Assembly: GCF_000972845.2 (NCBI RefSeq)
Contig: NW_020853301.1
Location: 124,001 to 188,000, forward strand
From: Larimichthys crocea
Lineage: Eukaryota; Chordata; Actinopteri; Sciaenidae
Direction: 5' to 3'
DNA length: 64,000 nt
Part shown: one piece after another, positions 44,720 through 55,975 of the stretch
Layout of the letters: every line of letters begins with the position of its first letter
Position numbering within the stretch: position 1 is the first letter of the stretch
The notes under the pieces: model-generated
Told to the model about the DNA's origin: nothing
Database searches by the model: none
The model's input: only the letters and a program-made list of their open reading frames with translations
Made by a program: the position numbers and the translations under genes

Positions 44720-46995
44720 GACCTTTGACCTAAATGCTAACATTAGCATGTGAACAAGCTGCCAATTTTTTGCAGGTGTTTGATAATTTGACAATTACCA
44801 AAATAAATCACTAGAAAGATTACAAACTCTGGCACAAAAGACAAATATTTTCATTTTTGACCCTTAATATAACAAACTTAACTAACTTATACAGCACCAG
44901 CGATGACAGGATGTGTGGGCTATCACTACATCATTTTTATCCCCATTACAAAGTGCTAGCTTGCAAAACATAGCTAAATACTTATATATTTATTGAGTGC
45001 CTTTGTATTGGGTATCAACCTTGTGTTTACATGCATAGTGTCAAAAGATATTACATTAGACATGCAAGTGAAAACCAAGCGGCAACCTCTGGTACTGGAA
45101 AATGAAGCCAATGCAGAAGTGCTAAAAACTGTAATTCCTCGAGCGGGCACTTGAGACAGTTTGCAGAAATGAGTCAACCTTTATAAGCAGGGAGTCTCTA
45201 TGGTCTCTATAGCTAATTTCCCAGTCCATGACAACTGTGATGGGGGTGATTGTTTTTTTATTTTATTTACCCATTCAGATGATATTAAGGCACAAAGTTG
45301 GCCATAATTAACAGCGAGACCACTTGATTGACAGGTACGTGCCATTACAGATGGCTTATTAGTGCACCCAGGTGTTATTCAACCTCAGGTCCAACAATGA
45401 TGTATGTCTTTGCCGATATCTTTATCAGACGAGAGGCGGAAAAAGCAGTACATCCAACATGGTGGAGGCCAGGGGCGCAAATTTTTGGCTTCAAAACAAG
45501 TGCTTTGGAAACCTGTGGGTCATCAGTGAAAAAACGCATATGACAGACTTGTGATTTTAACACAGATGGAAATGATTGAAGTGTCTTTTTACTACAAGTT
45601 TTGCAATATAGGGGCATTTTAAGCAATACAGTGTTTGCAATGTGGGACGGGGGCGCTGTTGGGCACCCATCTTCTGCCATCCTTTCCTAACTGAAGAAAG
45701 AAAAAAAGAAGAAGAGAATGTTTTTTTTATACATAATTTTAAATGATTCATGCCACACTAGCACTTGACAAGGTACATAGCTCTATATTACCATAAATGA
45801 ACAAGACCATCACAAAAAAGGAAGGTGCATCAAGTTTGATTACAACACATGGACTTCTGTTGCGTGTCATCTCTGTCTCTATTTTTCCTGTCTGTCTTAA
45901 CTGTTGGCCAAAATGTCACAAAAATAAATCTTAATTGATACATACTGTCAACTTATACAGTTCTTTTTACACAGTGTGCTAACTCATCAGTCTTTTGTGG
46001 TAAATCCACTCTATTTGCTGCACAAATTATTTTATTTTGAACTCCATCTCTCTTAACTGCATATTTTCAACTCAACATAAATGTACTTGGTCTAAATACA
46101 AGCTGGCTGTTAACAGCTCTTATCTCTGTGCTTCCTCTTTGAAACAAAGAGAGCAACGCCAAGGAGGGAGAATGAAGAAAGTGGCAACATCCTTTTTGGG
46201 ACGTGATTCAGGATTTGGGAAAGAAGGTTTAAATTTTGTGAAACACAGAATGCTGCACTGAGTACTTGTAGACCATACTGTATGGGGGCTTTTCTGCGTA
46301 ATTATGGTAAGATAATGGTAAGATTTTGGGTGCACAAATCCACTGAGATAAATATGGGTAACATGCCAGCAGAAAGAGAAGCCAGCCACGAGGAGACAAT
46401 ACAATAACTGAACTCAAGACCTGAATGTCTGAGGCAACAAATTAGCTTCAACCACAGCAGGAAATAACTACCATCAGACTGTCATACGTCACCGTTCCCC
46501 ACTCTAATCTGGGATAAATGGTCTTTGTTGTACAAATTGCCTAAGTCCTCCAATTACAAAACCTCATAGATAGGACCTGACGCTCCATCACATTCACCCT
46601 GACCCTAAAGTTTACAGGTCATTTAGCAAAGTACAAAGGAACTGAAATAAACACAGAGACCCCTAAAGTTGTCATGTTCATAATTGTCCATAAAAAGGCC
46701 AGGAGAGGAAAGGCAGGGTTTCCCTCATGTCAGATATGCATAGTTGACCAGGAGTTTGGGGAAAAGGAAGAGGTAGGAAGTCCCACCCAGCCAGCCACAG
46801 CAGGGTCACTTTCCCATGGTGAGATAAACAAGGGTGTGCAATGAAGTGTGCAAAAATTCCTAAAAACATTTTTACTAAAGAATTCAACAAGAACAGCTAG
46901 GTGGCCAAATAAGCTGGTCTCCTCTGAAATCCATAAGCCCTGCTATAATATATATATATATATCTATATCTAATATATATTCTCTATATATTTAT

Positions 46996-47040
<45 letters not shown>

Positions 47041-47330
47041 TTGTTTAAAAAGCTTGGTGCTCATGAGGCTGCTTCATCATGATGAGCAGAGACATTTTTG
47101 GCAGCATTATGAATGAATACAATCAGGGGAGATAGATATTGTTATTTGTGATACATTGGACTTGCTCAGAAAAATGATTCAGCTGACATGAACATGTTAC
47201 CTGTAAGAGTAGCACACATTTTCTGTTATTCTATCATAATCACACAGATTCCCCTTTTCAATAGGACTTCATTCTACTTAATCTATTTCACGAGAAATAT
47301 TTCACATCTATTTAAAGAGCACACCACATC
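43260..47330. other. Unassigned non-coding stretch with microsatellites
   Basis: No gene or dated element supported. Contains (CTA)n at 44687-44719 and a compound (TA)n/(GA)n tract at 46945-47040. Short open frames such as 44051-44401 and 45375-45680 have no domain. Confidence 0.5.
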
Positions 47331-47334
47331 GTCA

Positions 47335-47705
47335 AAAATATGTGGACACCTGACCATTATAGTCATGTGATTGTTGAACATATGTTCAGACACCATGCAC
47401 ATTAATGTGCTACTAGGACGGCATCCACTCTTCTAGTTATAGTCTTTCCACCGGATGTTGAACCGGTTGCAGGGATTTGCTCCCATTCAGCCACAGTAGC
47501 ATCAATGAGGTCCAACATTGATGTTGGGTGAAAAAGTCTGGCTCACAGTCAGAGTTCTAGTTCATTCCAAAGATGTTAGATGAGGTTGAGGTCAGGACTG
47601 TGCAGACCAGCCAAGTTGGTCCACAGCAAATCATTTCTTTATGGAGCTGGCTTATGAACGGTTGCCACAAAGCTGGTCTAAAATATCTTTGTATGCTGTA
47701 GCTTT
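47335..47705 (-). pseudogene. Tc1-like transposase relic (C-terminal part)
   Basis: The minus strand gives SPDLNLI*HLWNELE, then PTSMLDLIDATVAEWEQIP and GKTITRRVDAVL, matching the Tc1/mariner C-terminus (SPDLNPIEHLWDELE). The expected catalytic Glu codon in PIEHLW has become a stop. Several other stops are present, and a block corresponding to the segment between the second Asp and PDLNP is missing. Tc1 transposases move elements by cut-and-paste at TA; this copy is dead. Confidence 0.82.
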
Positions 47706-47732
47706 TAAATTCTCTTTAATTAGATCCCAGTG

Positions 47733-47880
47733 GGCGGCTTGGTGGTGCAGTGGTTACAACAAGAAGGGTTCGAAACTCAGTTGGAGCCTTTCTGAGTAGA
47801 GTTTGCATATTCTCCCCATATCTGCATGAATTCTCACTGAGTGCTTCAAGGATGGATGGATGGATGGATGGATGGAATTA
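47733..47880 (+). mobile_element. SINE-like fragment with (GGAT)n tail
   Basis: GGCGGCTTGGTGGTGCAGTG, AAGAAGGGTTCGAAACTCAG and TTTGCATATTCTCCCCATAT match a widespread fish tRNA-like repeat. Internal pieces are missing. It ends in (GGAT)n at 47850-47877. Confidence 0.6.
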
Positions 47881-48113
47881 CATTTCTATATTATTAAAAT
47901 GTTTTCATTGTGATGGCAAACATAACTGCTGCCTGGATATGTTCAGAGGCAGGTCAGGCTGAATGCTGGACGTACGAAGCACAGGAAACCAAGGCACAAA
48001 ATGTGTTCAGTTTGTTGTTGTTTAGCGTGTTAGTTGTTTATCCCCTGCTGGTTCTCGCAGGGAGGGGGAAGCGCACCGGGTTATTGAGTGGGATGAAGGG
48101 GGAAATCACATAG

Positions 48114-48783
48114 ATGCAAAACAGGTCTCTAAAAATAGCGTCATTTAGAATAAATGGAGTACTCAATCCAGTTAAAAGGTGGAAAATTTTATCAAAATTA
48201 AAGAAAGATAAAATTCAAATAGCTCTTTTACAGGAGACACACCTCAATGACTCCGAACACGCTAAATTGAATAAATCAGGATTTAAACATGTTTACTTTT
48301 CCTCACATGGGTCGGGGAGACGGAGAGGAGTGGCGATTTTGATATCCGGTGCGGTAAATTATGAACATATATCAGAACATAAGGATAAGGATGGTAGATT
48401 AGTTATGGTTACAGGGAAAACAGAAGGTACTGTGATAAGTCTCCTTAATGTGTATGTGCCGCTGGGCAGTGACTGGTCCTTTTTATAAACATATGGTTGA
48501 TTTAATGACAACAAAAAGTCAAGGGATTTTAATATGTGGTGGAGATTTTAACATCCGAGTAAATCCCAGAATTGACTCATCAAATGGGAAATCTGATGCA
48601 AAAAACATCAGCAGAAGATTAAATACTTGGATGCGTGAAGTGGGGATCGTGGACGTATTTAGAGAGATAAACCCGACAAGCTGTGACTACTCACATTACT
48701 TGTATGCTCACAATGTTTACTCACGCATTGACTACTTTTTTATGCTTAAGGAGATCTTTTTAGGGTGGGTAACTGTGAAATAG
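48114..48783 (+). pseudogene. L1c ORF2 endonuclease domain
   Basis: NGVLNPVKRWKILSKLKKDK, LLQETHLNDSE, RRGVAILIS and LLNVYVP are followed, after a one-base shift near 48485, by ILICGGDFN and YSRIDYFF. These are the ordered L1 endonuclease motifs; ASFRING replaces the usual SWNVNG, losing the conserved Asn context. After 48783 the frame continues with stops. Confidence 0.85.
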
Positions 48784-51420
48784 GACCTAGTACCATTTCA
48801 TATCACGGTCCCATCTATATGTCAAACATTCTGAATAACCCAGTTATTAAAGATAAATTGAAAAGCTAAATTATATTTGGAAAACAACGATAAAGAAGAT
48901 GTGACCCCACCCATTCTCTAGGATGCATTAAAAGCAGTGTTGAAGGGCAAAATAAAAGCCATCTCCTCATACGAGAAGAAAATTAGGGAGCAAAAATTCA
49001 AAAAATTAGAAGAGGATCTGAAGAGATTACAGAAAGAACACACAAAGTCTAACAAAGATGACAACAAAGGGAAGATTAAAGAATAAAAAAAAGAATTAGA
49101 TGAAATAAATACCCAAGAAATTCAGAAAAAGCTCCTTTTTACAAAACAACAATACTATGAGACAGGTGGGAAATCACTAAAACTTCTATCATATAGGTTA
49201 AGAAAACAACAAGCAGATAGAACTATATATAAAATAAGGAACTCCGTAACGAATGTAATAGAAACAACCCCGGAGAAAATTCGACAATGCTTCCAAAAAT
49301 ACTATAAAATACTATATACACAACCACAGATAAGCAACGACAACCAGATTGATGGCTTTCTGGCCCAGGTGAATCTTCCAAAAATCACTGTTGAACAAAA
49401 TGATAAATTAATATCTAAAATAACAAAGGAAGAAATTCAAACAGCAATTAGGCGAATGAAGGGGGGCAAGTCTCCAGGGACAGATGGTTTTTCCACGGAA
49501 TAGTACAAAACAATGCAAGACCAACTAATTCCAACATTATTAAAAACATTTAACTGGATTTTAGAGAGCAAAAATACCCCCCCCCCCCCCCCTCGTGGAG
49601 GGAGGCAATGATTTCAATCATACCTAAGGAGGGGAAACATAAATTGGAATGTGGAAATTATCATCCTGTAAGTCTTTTAAATAATGACTATAAACTATTC
49701 ACCTCCATATTATCAAAACGAATTGAATTATTATTACCAACATTAATACACAAGGACCAGACTTTGTCAGGCAAAGACAGACCCAAAATAACATCAGGAA
49801 AACACTGCACGTTATGAGACAAGTCACACATCAAAAACTGGAGACATTAAGTCTGGACGCTGAGAAAGCATTTGACTCAGTGAGATGGTCTTTTTTATAT
49901 AAAGTACTTTCTAAATTTGGCTTCCATACAACTATAATTGACACGTTTGCAGCACTATATAACAAACCATCAGCTAGAATCAAAATCAATGGAAACTTAA
50001 CCGATTTATTTACTTTAGAAAGAGGAACGAGGCAGGGGTGTTGTGCGTCGCCGCTCCTCTTCGCCTTGTTGACTCATAGGTTCTTGTATAGATCCTATGA
50101 GTCAACTCATTAGACAGAGGAATGATATAAAGGGGGTAACAATGCCACCTGGAGAACAAAAACTGGCCCTATTCGCCGATGATTTATTGATAAGTATAAC
50201 ACAACCTAGTCAGACACTCCCAAAACTGATGAAATTGTTAGAGGAATTTGGTTTAGTTTCTGGTTATAAAATTAATATCAATAAAACCCAAGCATTAACA
50301 TTTAATTACGAACCTCCACTTTCAATTAAGATCATGTACAATTGGTAATGGGATGCTGAGTCCATTAAATATTTGGGTGTCTCATCACCTAGGGACTTCA
50401 CGAAACTTTACAACATAAATTATGGTCCATTAAATTCAAAGATAAAAACTGACTTAAAAAGATGGAATGTTATTCCCTTTTTAAGTTTAAGTTTCCGGAT
50501 AGATTCAATCAGGATGAACATTCTTCCACGTATGTTGTACCTTTTTCAATGTTTACCTGTTCAAATACCATCTAAACAGTTCTTGGAGTGGGACAGATTA
50601 ATAGCGAGATACCTGTGGCAAGGGAAAAGGGCCAGAATCAATTTCAAAACATTACAATTAAGAAAAGAAAAAGGGGGAATGGGGCTTCCATGCTTAGAGG
50701 ACTACTACCACGCGGCTTAATTGAGGCCTTTAGTCTGCCTATGCTCACCTACATACACTGCGGCATGGAAGGAAATTGAAGGAACGATGGAAAAGGGAAT
50801 TCCAATAATGGCTTTATTAAGTGACAATAAACTACAAACTGAACTGGAGATCTCAGAAGACTCTATAACAAGCAGCCTCCTGACGTCTTGGCAGGAAATA
50901 GTAAAAATTTGCAGATTGAAAGACACATCTAAGATTATGAGGTGGTGTGCTTATGATTCGGACTTTACGCCAAATAAAACCGACGGCAGATTCAAGACAT
51001 GGGCCACAAAAGGTTTAACTACCTATTATTCATTTATCCACAAGAGGGCATTTCAAAGTTTTGAGGCCCTACAGAAGAATCATGGCCTAGGGAAAGAAGA
51101 CTTTTATAGGTATCTGCAGGTGAGACACTGTTATAACAAAAAATATTAAAGAGGCAATAAGAAAAGATGAGTGAGGTATTCTTATCATTAATTAAGTCCA
51201 GATCTAGCAACAAAATCATCTCAAAATTATATAATGCCATACAATTGTCCAAACCAGAAAATACAGAATACATAAAGAGGAAATGGGAAACGGAAATAAG
51301 GATAAATATTACACAGGTGAGCTGGGAGAAAATATGTAAACTACAATGGATCTCAACCGGGTCAAACACTTGGCGGGAGTTCTGTTGGAAAAGCATAACA
51401 AGATTTTTTTATCACACCTT
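48784..51420 (+). pseudogene. L1c ORF2 linker, RT and C-terminal region
   Basis: Linker: Lys/Glu-rich, then IRRMKGGKSPGTDGFSTE (RT motif 0-1) with an in-frame TAG at 49501-49503. [58 protein letters not shown], then KLALFADDLLISI (FADD intact). Thumb: GYKININKTQAL, SIRMNILPRMLYLFQCLP and LWQGKRARINF. C-terminus: WEKICKLQWISTGSNTWREF. A run of 16 C (49577-49592) lies just before ISIIPKEG, and a fold-back replaces part of the palm at 50069-50105. Confidence 0.86.
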
Positions 51421-51496
51421 TGCTAACATCCTCTTTCACTCACTTCATCTATGGAGTCTAGAGGGCAGTCCAGGACAGAGCTGGCCCTCTTGACCA

Positions 51497-51940
51497 GTTT
51501 GTTGAGGTTAGTTGTTAAGGTATAAGTATGAAAATGTATATATGTATTTTTACTAGGTTTACCACACCAAACAAAGCTCAGCTTAAGAGGCTGTATTAAA
51601 TCGTATGAAACCGCTACTGAGTTGTGATTTAAAGGATTCTATTTTTGCATCAGACATTTGAGTCGTACTGTCACATATAATCATACATGTACGTCAAATG
51701 TATTTCCTTAAGCTTAACTTAGCTATAACTTTTTCAATTAAAAAATAGTTTAAAAGAGGTACAATAATGATAATTACTGAAGTAATGCAATTAAATAGGT
51801 TTGCCTCCTCTACTGCTTTTTTTTACAGTATAGGCTGCTGCTTGTCCGTTGTCCTTGTTGCCAGCACGCAGACCTCATTTGTAGGCTGCAGTGTAAAAGT
51901 TTGACATCCTGAAGAGTTCTGGTAAACAAAACGTAGCTTT
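51497..51940. other. Unassigned stretch
   Basis: Between the L1c truncation and a LINE endonuclease relic. AT-rich; no domain or repeat identified with confidence. Confidence 0.4.
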
Positions 51941-52126
51941 GAAAAGTTGTTTTGTGCCTAGTTCCCTTTGTTTTATAAATGAATTCCACCACAGACTCAG
52001 TGAACTCATTGATCTCCTCAGTGACAGTGATGGTTGTATCCTTGATGGATATGCTCCAGACTCTATTGTAGAGCAGACTGCTTGGTGGCCACTGATTGTC
52101 CATTTTTTCAACTCTCACTTGACCAG
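51940..52126 (-). pseudogene. LINE endonuclease-linker relic, part 1 (3' side of Harbinger)
   Basis: The minus strand reads NGQ, then WWNSFIKQRELGTKQLFKATF in a frame following endonuclease sequence that lies beyond the Harbinger insert at 55346-55520 (AFGKSDHVAILRSKYVNRL). Together they resemble the post-endonuclease region of Rex-type fish LINEs (G-x-SDH block). Removing Harbinger and one CAG joins ...CACCTG to GTCAAGTG. Confidence 0.6.
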
Positions 52127-52436
52127 GGGCCTCATGTACAAATACTTGCGTGGATTTCATACTGAAACTTGGCGTACACCAAAACCCGGAAACTGTTGTA
52201 CGTGCAAAGAAATTCAGATGTATCAAAGTGTGCGTACGCATGGATCCAAGCACGTTTCTTTTGTACATCCCAATCAACATGGAATTGAGCGCACATGCAA
52301 CTCCTCCCTGTCCACGCCCCATTTAAATATGCAAATCTATTTAAATAGGCCCTGGACCTGAGATTCACCTCTTTGTCCGATCAGATAACGCAGTGAACAA
52401 AGGAAAGAAAAGGAATTTGAGCTAGAGATTCTAAAT

Positions 52437-53712
52437 AAAATCAAATCAAATCAAATCAAATTTTATTTGTATAGCCCAAAGTCACAAAGTACATTTGCCT
52501 TGGAGGGCTTTACAATCTGTACAGCAGGGGTCGGCAATTAGTGTCCCGCGGGCCACAACTGGCCCGCCATCAGTTATATCTGGCCCGCTAGATGACGTTG
52601 ATTTATTTTAAAATATATATTTAAAAATAAAAAAACAAACAAGGTCGGCTCAAATATCAAATAGCCTGATTAAAAAATGTGAATGCACATCAGCGGCATG
52701 GGGAAACAGATCTGTGCTGCTCCTGCTGAGCTACTGCGCTGCTCCTGAATTAAGAAAGATGCTGCTGTGTGCATATCCAGCCTCCAAGGCTTTAATTTTC
52801 TGTGTTTGCGCCTCTGTCCCGAAAGGATATGCGTTTTTGAAGTGGCCATGCTTTGTCTCGTGGTGTCTTCTAATATTGTATTCTTTACAAACTGCAACAA
52901 CCTCGTTGCAAATGAGACACATTGGCTTGGCATTAATAAATGCAGGCAGGTCCTGTATTCGGAATCAACTTTTCTTTTTCGTGGCTTTTGACAACGACAT
53001 TTTGCATCGATAGCTAGCAATCTTCAGCTAATGATTTACACGGCATCCAAAACATAAAAAACTGGCAATTGTATACATTAGTTATGGCAGGTTGCAAGGG
53101 CAGGTTGCCTGTTTCATGACAGACGCCAGGAGATGCAGCAGTGGGCGTATAACAGCACATAGAATCAAATTGGATGTTTAATTAAATTAAATTGCTTTTT
53201 TTGCATTTTTTAAGTTAAATAATGTTTATTTTTAATATAATAGAAAAAATAGAGGAAATTTTCCAAAATTTCCAGTAGGAAAGCATGGTCATGGCCTGCG
53301 ATGGAATTGTCAGAAAAAAAATTGGGCCGGGTCCAAACTTATTTGCCGACCCCTGCTGTACAGGGAGTGACACCCTCTGTCCTTAGACCCTCGGTTCGAG
53401 TGAGGAAAAACTTGCCCACAAAAAACCTTTAACAGGCCGCCCCCCTCTGCCTTGTCAACCCCCCGCTCCCGGGGGTGCCCGCTCCGCTAACTTGATAAAA
53501 ATATAGAAAATTCGCGAGGTTTTTTTTCTTTTTCGGGCGCTCGTGCGCCCCTCACGGAGACTGCGCCCTGGGCGGCCGCCCACATTGCCCATAGCTAAGA
53601 CCGGCCCTGACAGCAGCAGCCACGATCCACTAGAACCTGCTGGACGACAGAGCACAGAAACTCCAGGTAAGTTTAGTTAGTAACATGCATTAATGAGACA
53701 TGAATGTTTACA

Positions 53713-53762
<50 letters not shown>

Positions 53763-54110
53763 CCCGGCAGTCTAATCCTATGGCAGCATAACTAAGGGAT
53801 GACCTGAGCCAGCCCTAACTATAAGCTTTATCAAAAAGGAAAGTCTTAAGTCTATTCTTAAAAGTGTTGACCGTGTCTGCCTCCCGAACCCAGAAAGGTA
53901 GTTTGTTCCACAGAAGAGGAGCCTGATAGCTGAAAGCTCTGGCTCCCAATCTACTTAGATGGTGCCTGAACATGAAGAGCTTTGTAAGTAAGGAGAAGAA
54001 TTTTAAATTCTATTCTAGATTTAATAGGTAGCCAATGCAAGGAAGCCATTCTAGTGAATGAAGTGGAGATTCTGTTTGGTACCCTGTCAACAGGGATAAA
54101 TATGACAAAA
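52437..54110 (-). mobile_element. L2-type LINE 3' end (ORF2 C-terminus and 3' UTR)
   Basis: Minus-strand translation at 54060-53950 gives ASLHWLPIKSRIEFKILLLT YK, then GARAFSYQAPLLWNKLPFWV (53960-53880) and NRLKTFLFDKAYS, the conserved C-terminus of L2/CR1-group ORF2. The 3' UTR follows and ends at 52437 in (GATTT)n repeats (the plus strand shows AAATC units), typical for 3' tails of these LINEs. It is interrupted by a hAT (52525-53355). The 5' part is truncated, as usual for LINE copies. A (GA)n lies at 53718-53760. Confidence 0.8.
52525..53355 (-). mobile_element. Short hAT element with BED zinc finger remnant
   Basis: Termini CAGGGGTCGGCAA (left) and TTTGCCGACCCCTG (right) are inverted repeats, and CTGTACAG is duplicated exactly at 52517-52524 and 53356-53363. 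The minus strand encodes KRKVDSEYRT and, in another frame, MCLICNEVVAVCKEYNIRRH then HETKHGHF: a BED-type C-x2-C...H-x3-4-H finger that begins many Charlie-like hAT transposases. At 831 bp the catalytic and dimerisation domains are deleted. Confidence 0.9.
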
Positions 54111-54479
54111 AAAAGACGTGAGTGGGAGTGTGTGTGTGAGGCTGTAAATGCCGTGGGATCTAAGCAGTGTGCATGCACAGAGGTGTGGCGCTGCGGCTGA
54201 CATTTCCAACTTTACGCCCGCTTTTACTGACAAGAATACTGAACACAGGGAGACAATCAGGGGCTTGTTAGAAAGCTCTGTAGCTCTAATTTCACCAGCA
54301 GAAAATAAAGAAAACCAAAAACATGATATTTGAATGCGCACATGCATTGCGCTGGTTTACATACGGGACAATTAAACCCATCGCACACCGTGCCATAATT
54401 TACTGCGTGTCACTCCCCTCTCTCTGCCCCCTGCTTCCTGTCTATCTTCAGCTATACTATCAATAAAGGCATAAAAGGC

Positions 54480-55085
54480 CAAACAAATAATCTTTAAAAG
54501 AAATGTTTCCTATTAACATAAACAAATTCATCCTGTGATGGCTGTTTTATAGCAATGTGTGTGCAGTCAATAGCTCTGATTACGTTAGGCCCTAACGTAA
54601 TCAGAGCAATTTGCAGCGAGAGCCGGTTTCCCTAATGATTAGGGATTAGCAAATTGCGCTTTAATGTTGGTCTGTTCAACAGTGTTGTATAGGAATTTGA
54701 TGTATCTGGATGACATTCGGATGATTCCGTCCCACACAGCTGGCATGGCTCGGCTCAGGGTTGACTGGCACACTCCTGACCGATCAGCCAGCTCCCGCTG
54801 GAATGCCCCTGTTGCCAGGAACCCCAGCGTGGTCAGCATCTGTGTGGACACAGACAACCCCTGGCTCCTCGCCGTGTCGCGCTCTGCGCACAACTCCAGT
54901 AACACTGGCCTTGGTAACCGAAATCGGCTTATAAGCCAATTATCATTGTTTGCAAGTAAATCCTTGCGTTCCTTAAATACTCGGATTGCACCATTTGCAA
55001 GGTCCTCTAACAACGCTAACGCTGTCTTTGTTAATACCATTTTCTTCATCACATTGTGCATGCTTTTATTACCATATACTTGCAA
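54480..55085 (-). pseudogene. HARBI1-like (PIF/Harbinger) transposase, broken
   Basis: 148 open codons read LLELCAERDTARSQGLSVST, LGFLATGAFQRELADRSGVC and STLSRAMPAVWDGI, the helix-turn-helix and N-terminal region of HARBI1-type nucleases. Beyond the stop, minus-strand fragments NVIRAIDCTHIAIK and DEFVYVNRKHF supply the region of the first catalytic Asp (DCTH). Between them the coding sequence is scrambled by a fold-back inversion at 54573-54655 that introduces stops. The second and third catalytic acids are not found before the LINE insert. Harbinger transposases are DDE enzymes working with a Myb-like partner; no partner gene is present. Confidence 0.85.
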
Positions 55086-55345
55086 ACATGTGGGTGTGTT
55101 AATTGTTCATAAGTGTGTTTCTGATGTGCACATCACTCTGATGACTACTTGTTTTCACATTATTAACAGCATCTCCTCTGAGTGTCGCCAAAGAAACAAT
55201 AGCTGTAGAAACGTGCGTACGACAGTTGGTGTGGGGCACGCACATTTCCACGATCATTTCACGTTTGATACATCTGAAAGTGAGCGTGGAAAAGGGTGTA
55301 CGCCATGTTTTTGTGCATACGCAACCTTTGTATATGAGGCCCCAG

Positions 55346-55520
55346 GTGTGGAGTCTGTTTACATACTTTGATCTCAAGATGGCCACATGGTCACTCTTCC
55401 CAAATGCCAACAGAGTTCTGCTCTGTAGTCTTTTTTGAATGGCGTGTAGCAGTGATCGAGAGTACTGATTTATCTTGTGGCACTGGCTAAATGTTGACAG
55501 AAGACAGACATAACCTTTTT
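55346..55520 (-). pseudogene. LINE endonuclease relic, part 2 (5' side of Harbinger)
   Basis: The minus strand reads SRTLLAFGKSDHVAILRSKY VNRLHTW, the SDH-containing end of an APE-type LINE endonuclease (GxSDH, catalytic His). It continues in 51940-52126 across the Harbinger insertion. Confidence 0.65.
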
Positions 55521-55645
55521 AAGACCAGGATTAATGTTCTGTGACCATTTAAAGGCTTTGTAAAGATCTGACAACTTTTTTTCTTTCCATCTTTCCATGA
55601 TGTTTACGTTTGAAGCCTCATACATAAAGAATTTACAGTGTTGAG

Positions 55646-55970
55646 TGTTATGCCCAGCTCATTCAAGAGCACAACCAAGAAGGGAGAACCACAGCGACCA
55701 ATAAAATTAACCATAAATTTATTAAAGAACAGAATTCAAGTGTAATCATGAGGAAACAAAAGACCTAACAGAACACAACCAAACCAAGCAAAACAAAACT
55801 ACACAGGGTGCCCGGAGGCACCAGCCATCCAGAAGGGCGAGAGAGCAAGAGAGGCACCAGCCATCCAGGAGGGAGAGAGAGCAAGAGAGACCGCCATCTT
55901 AGAAAGGCCATGCCTTTATAGATGAGGCCACAGGTGAGGTGGATCCCACTAAAAGGGTGTTGTGCAAAAT
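55646..55970 (-). repeat. 3' LTR of the Gmr1-like element
   Basis: In element sense it contains a TATA box (TCTATAAAGGC, about 55910), a duplicated ~50-bp GGATGGCTGGTGCCTC block (about 55818-55880), an AATAAA (about 55712) and ends GGGCATAACA at 55646. The start is not sharply defined because no second LTR is in view; the pol stop lies within a few bases of it. Confidence 0.65.
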
Positions 55971-55975
55971 CAACA

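Larger units (their letters stand above)
47960..51420 (+). mobile_element. L1c retrotransposon, decayed
   Basis: A third L1 copy holding ORF2 (from ATG 48114) with a short inter-ORF spacer before it and no ORF1. It ends at about 51420 within the C-terminal region (WREFCWKSITRFF), so the last ~100 residues and 3' UTR are absent. Poly-purine rich coding strand and many frame breaks indicate age. Confidence 0.85.
52127..55342 (-). mobile_element. PIF/Harbinger DNA transposon
   Basis: Termini GGGCCTCATGTACAAA (left) and, reverse-complemented, GGGCCTCATATACAAA (right) are inverted repeats. The 3-bp CAG is duplicated at 52124-52126 and 55343-55345, the duplication length typical of PIF/Harbinger. 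The 3.2-kb element holds a HARBI1-like transposase relic plus an inserted LINE tail (52437-54110), which itself holds a hAT. Confidence 0.88.

Noticed and set aside
51810..52322. 170-codon minus-strand frame spanning the left Harbinger end
   Set aside because: Crosses the boundary between Harbinger terminus and LINE relic, so it is a chance fusion of two elements.
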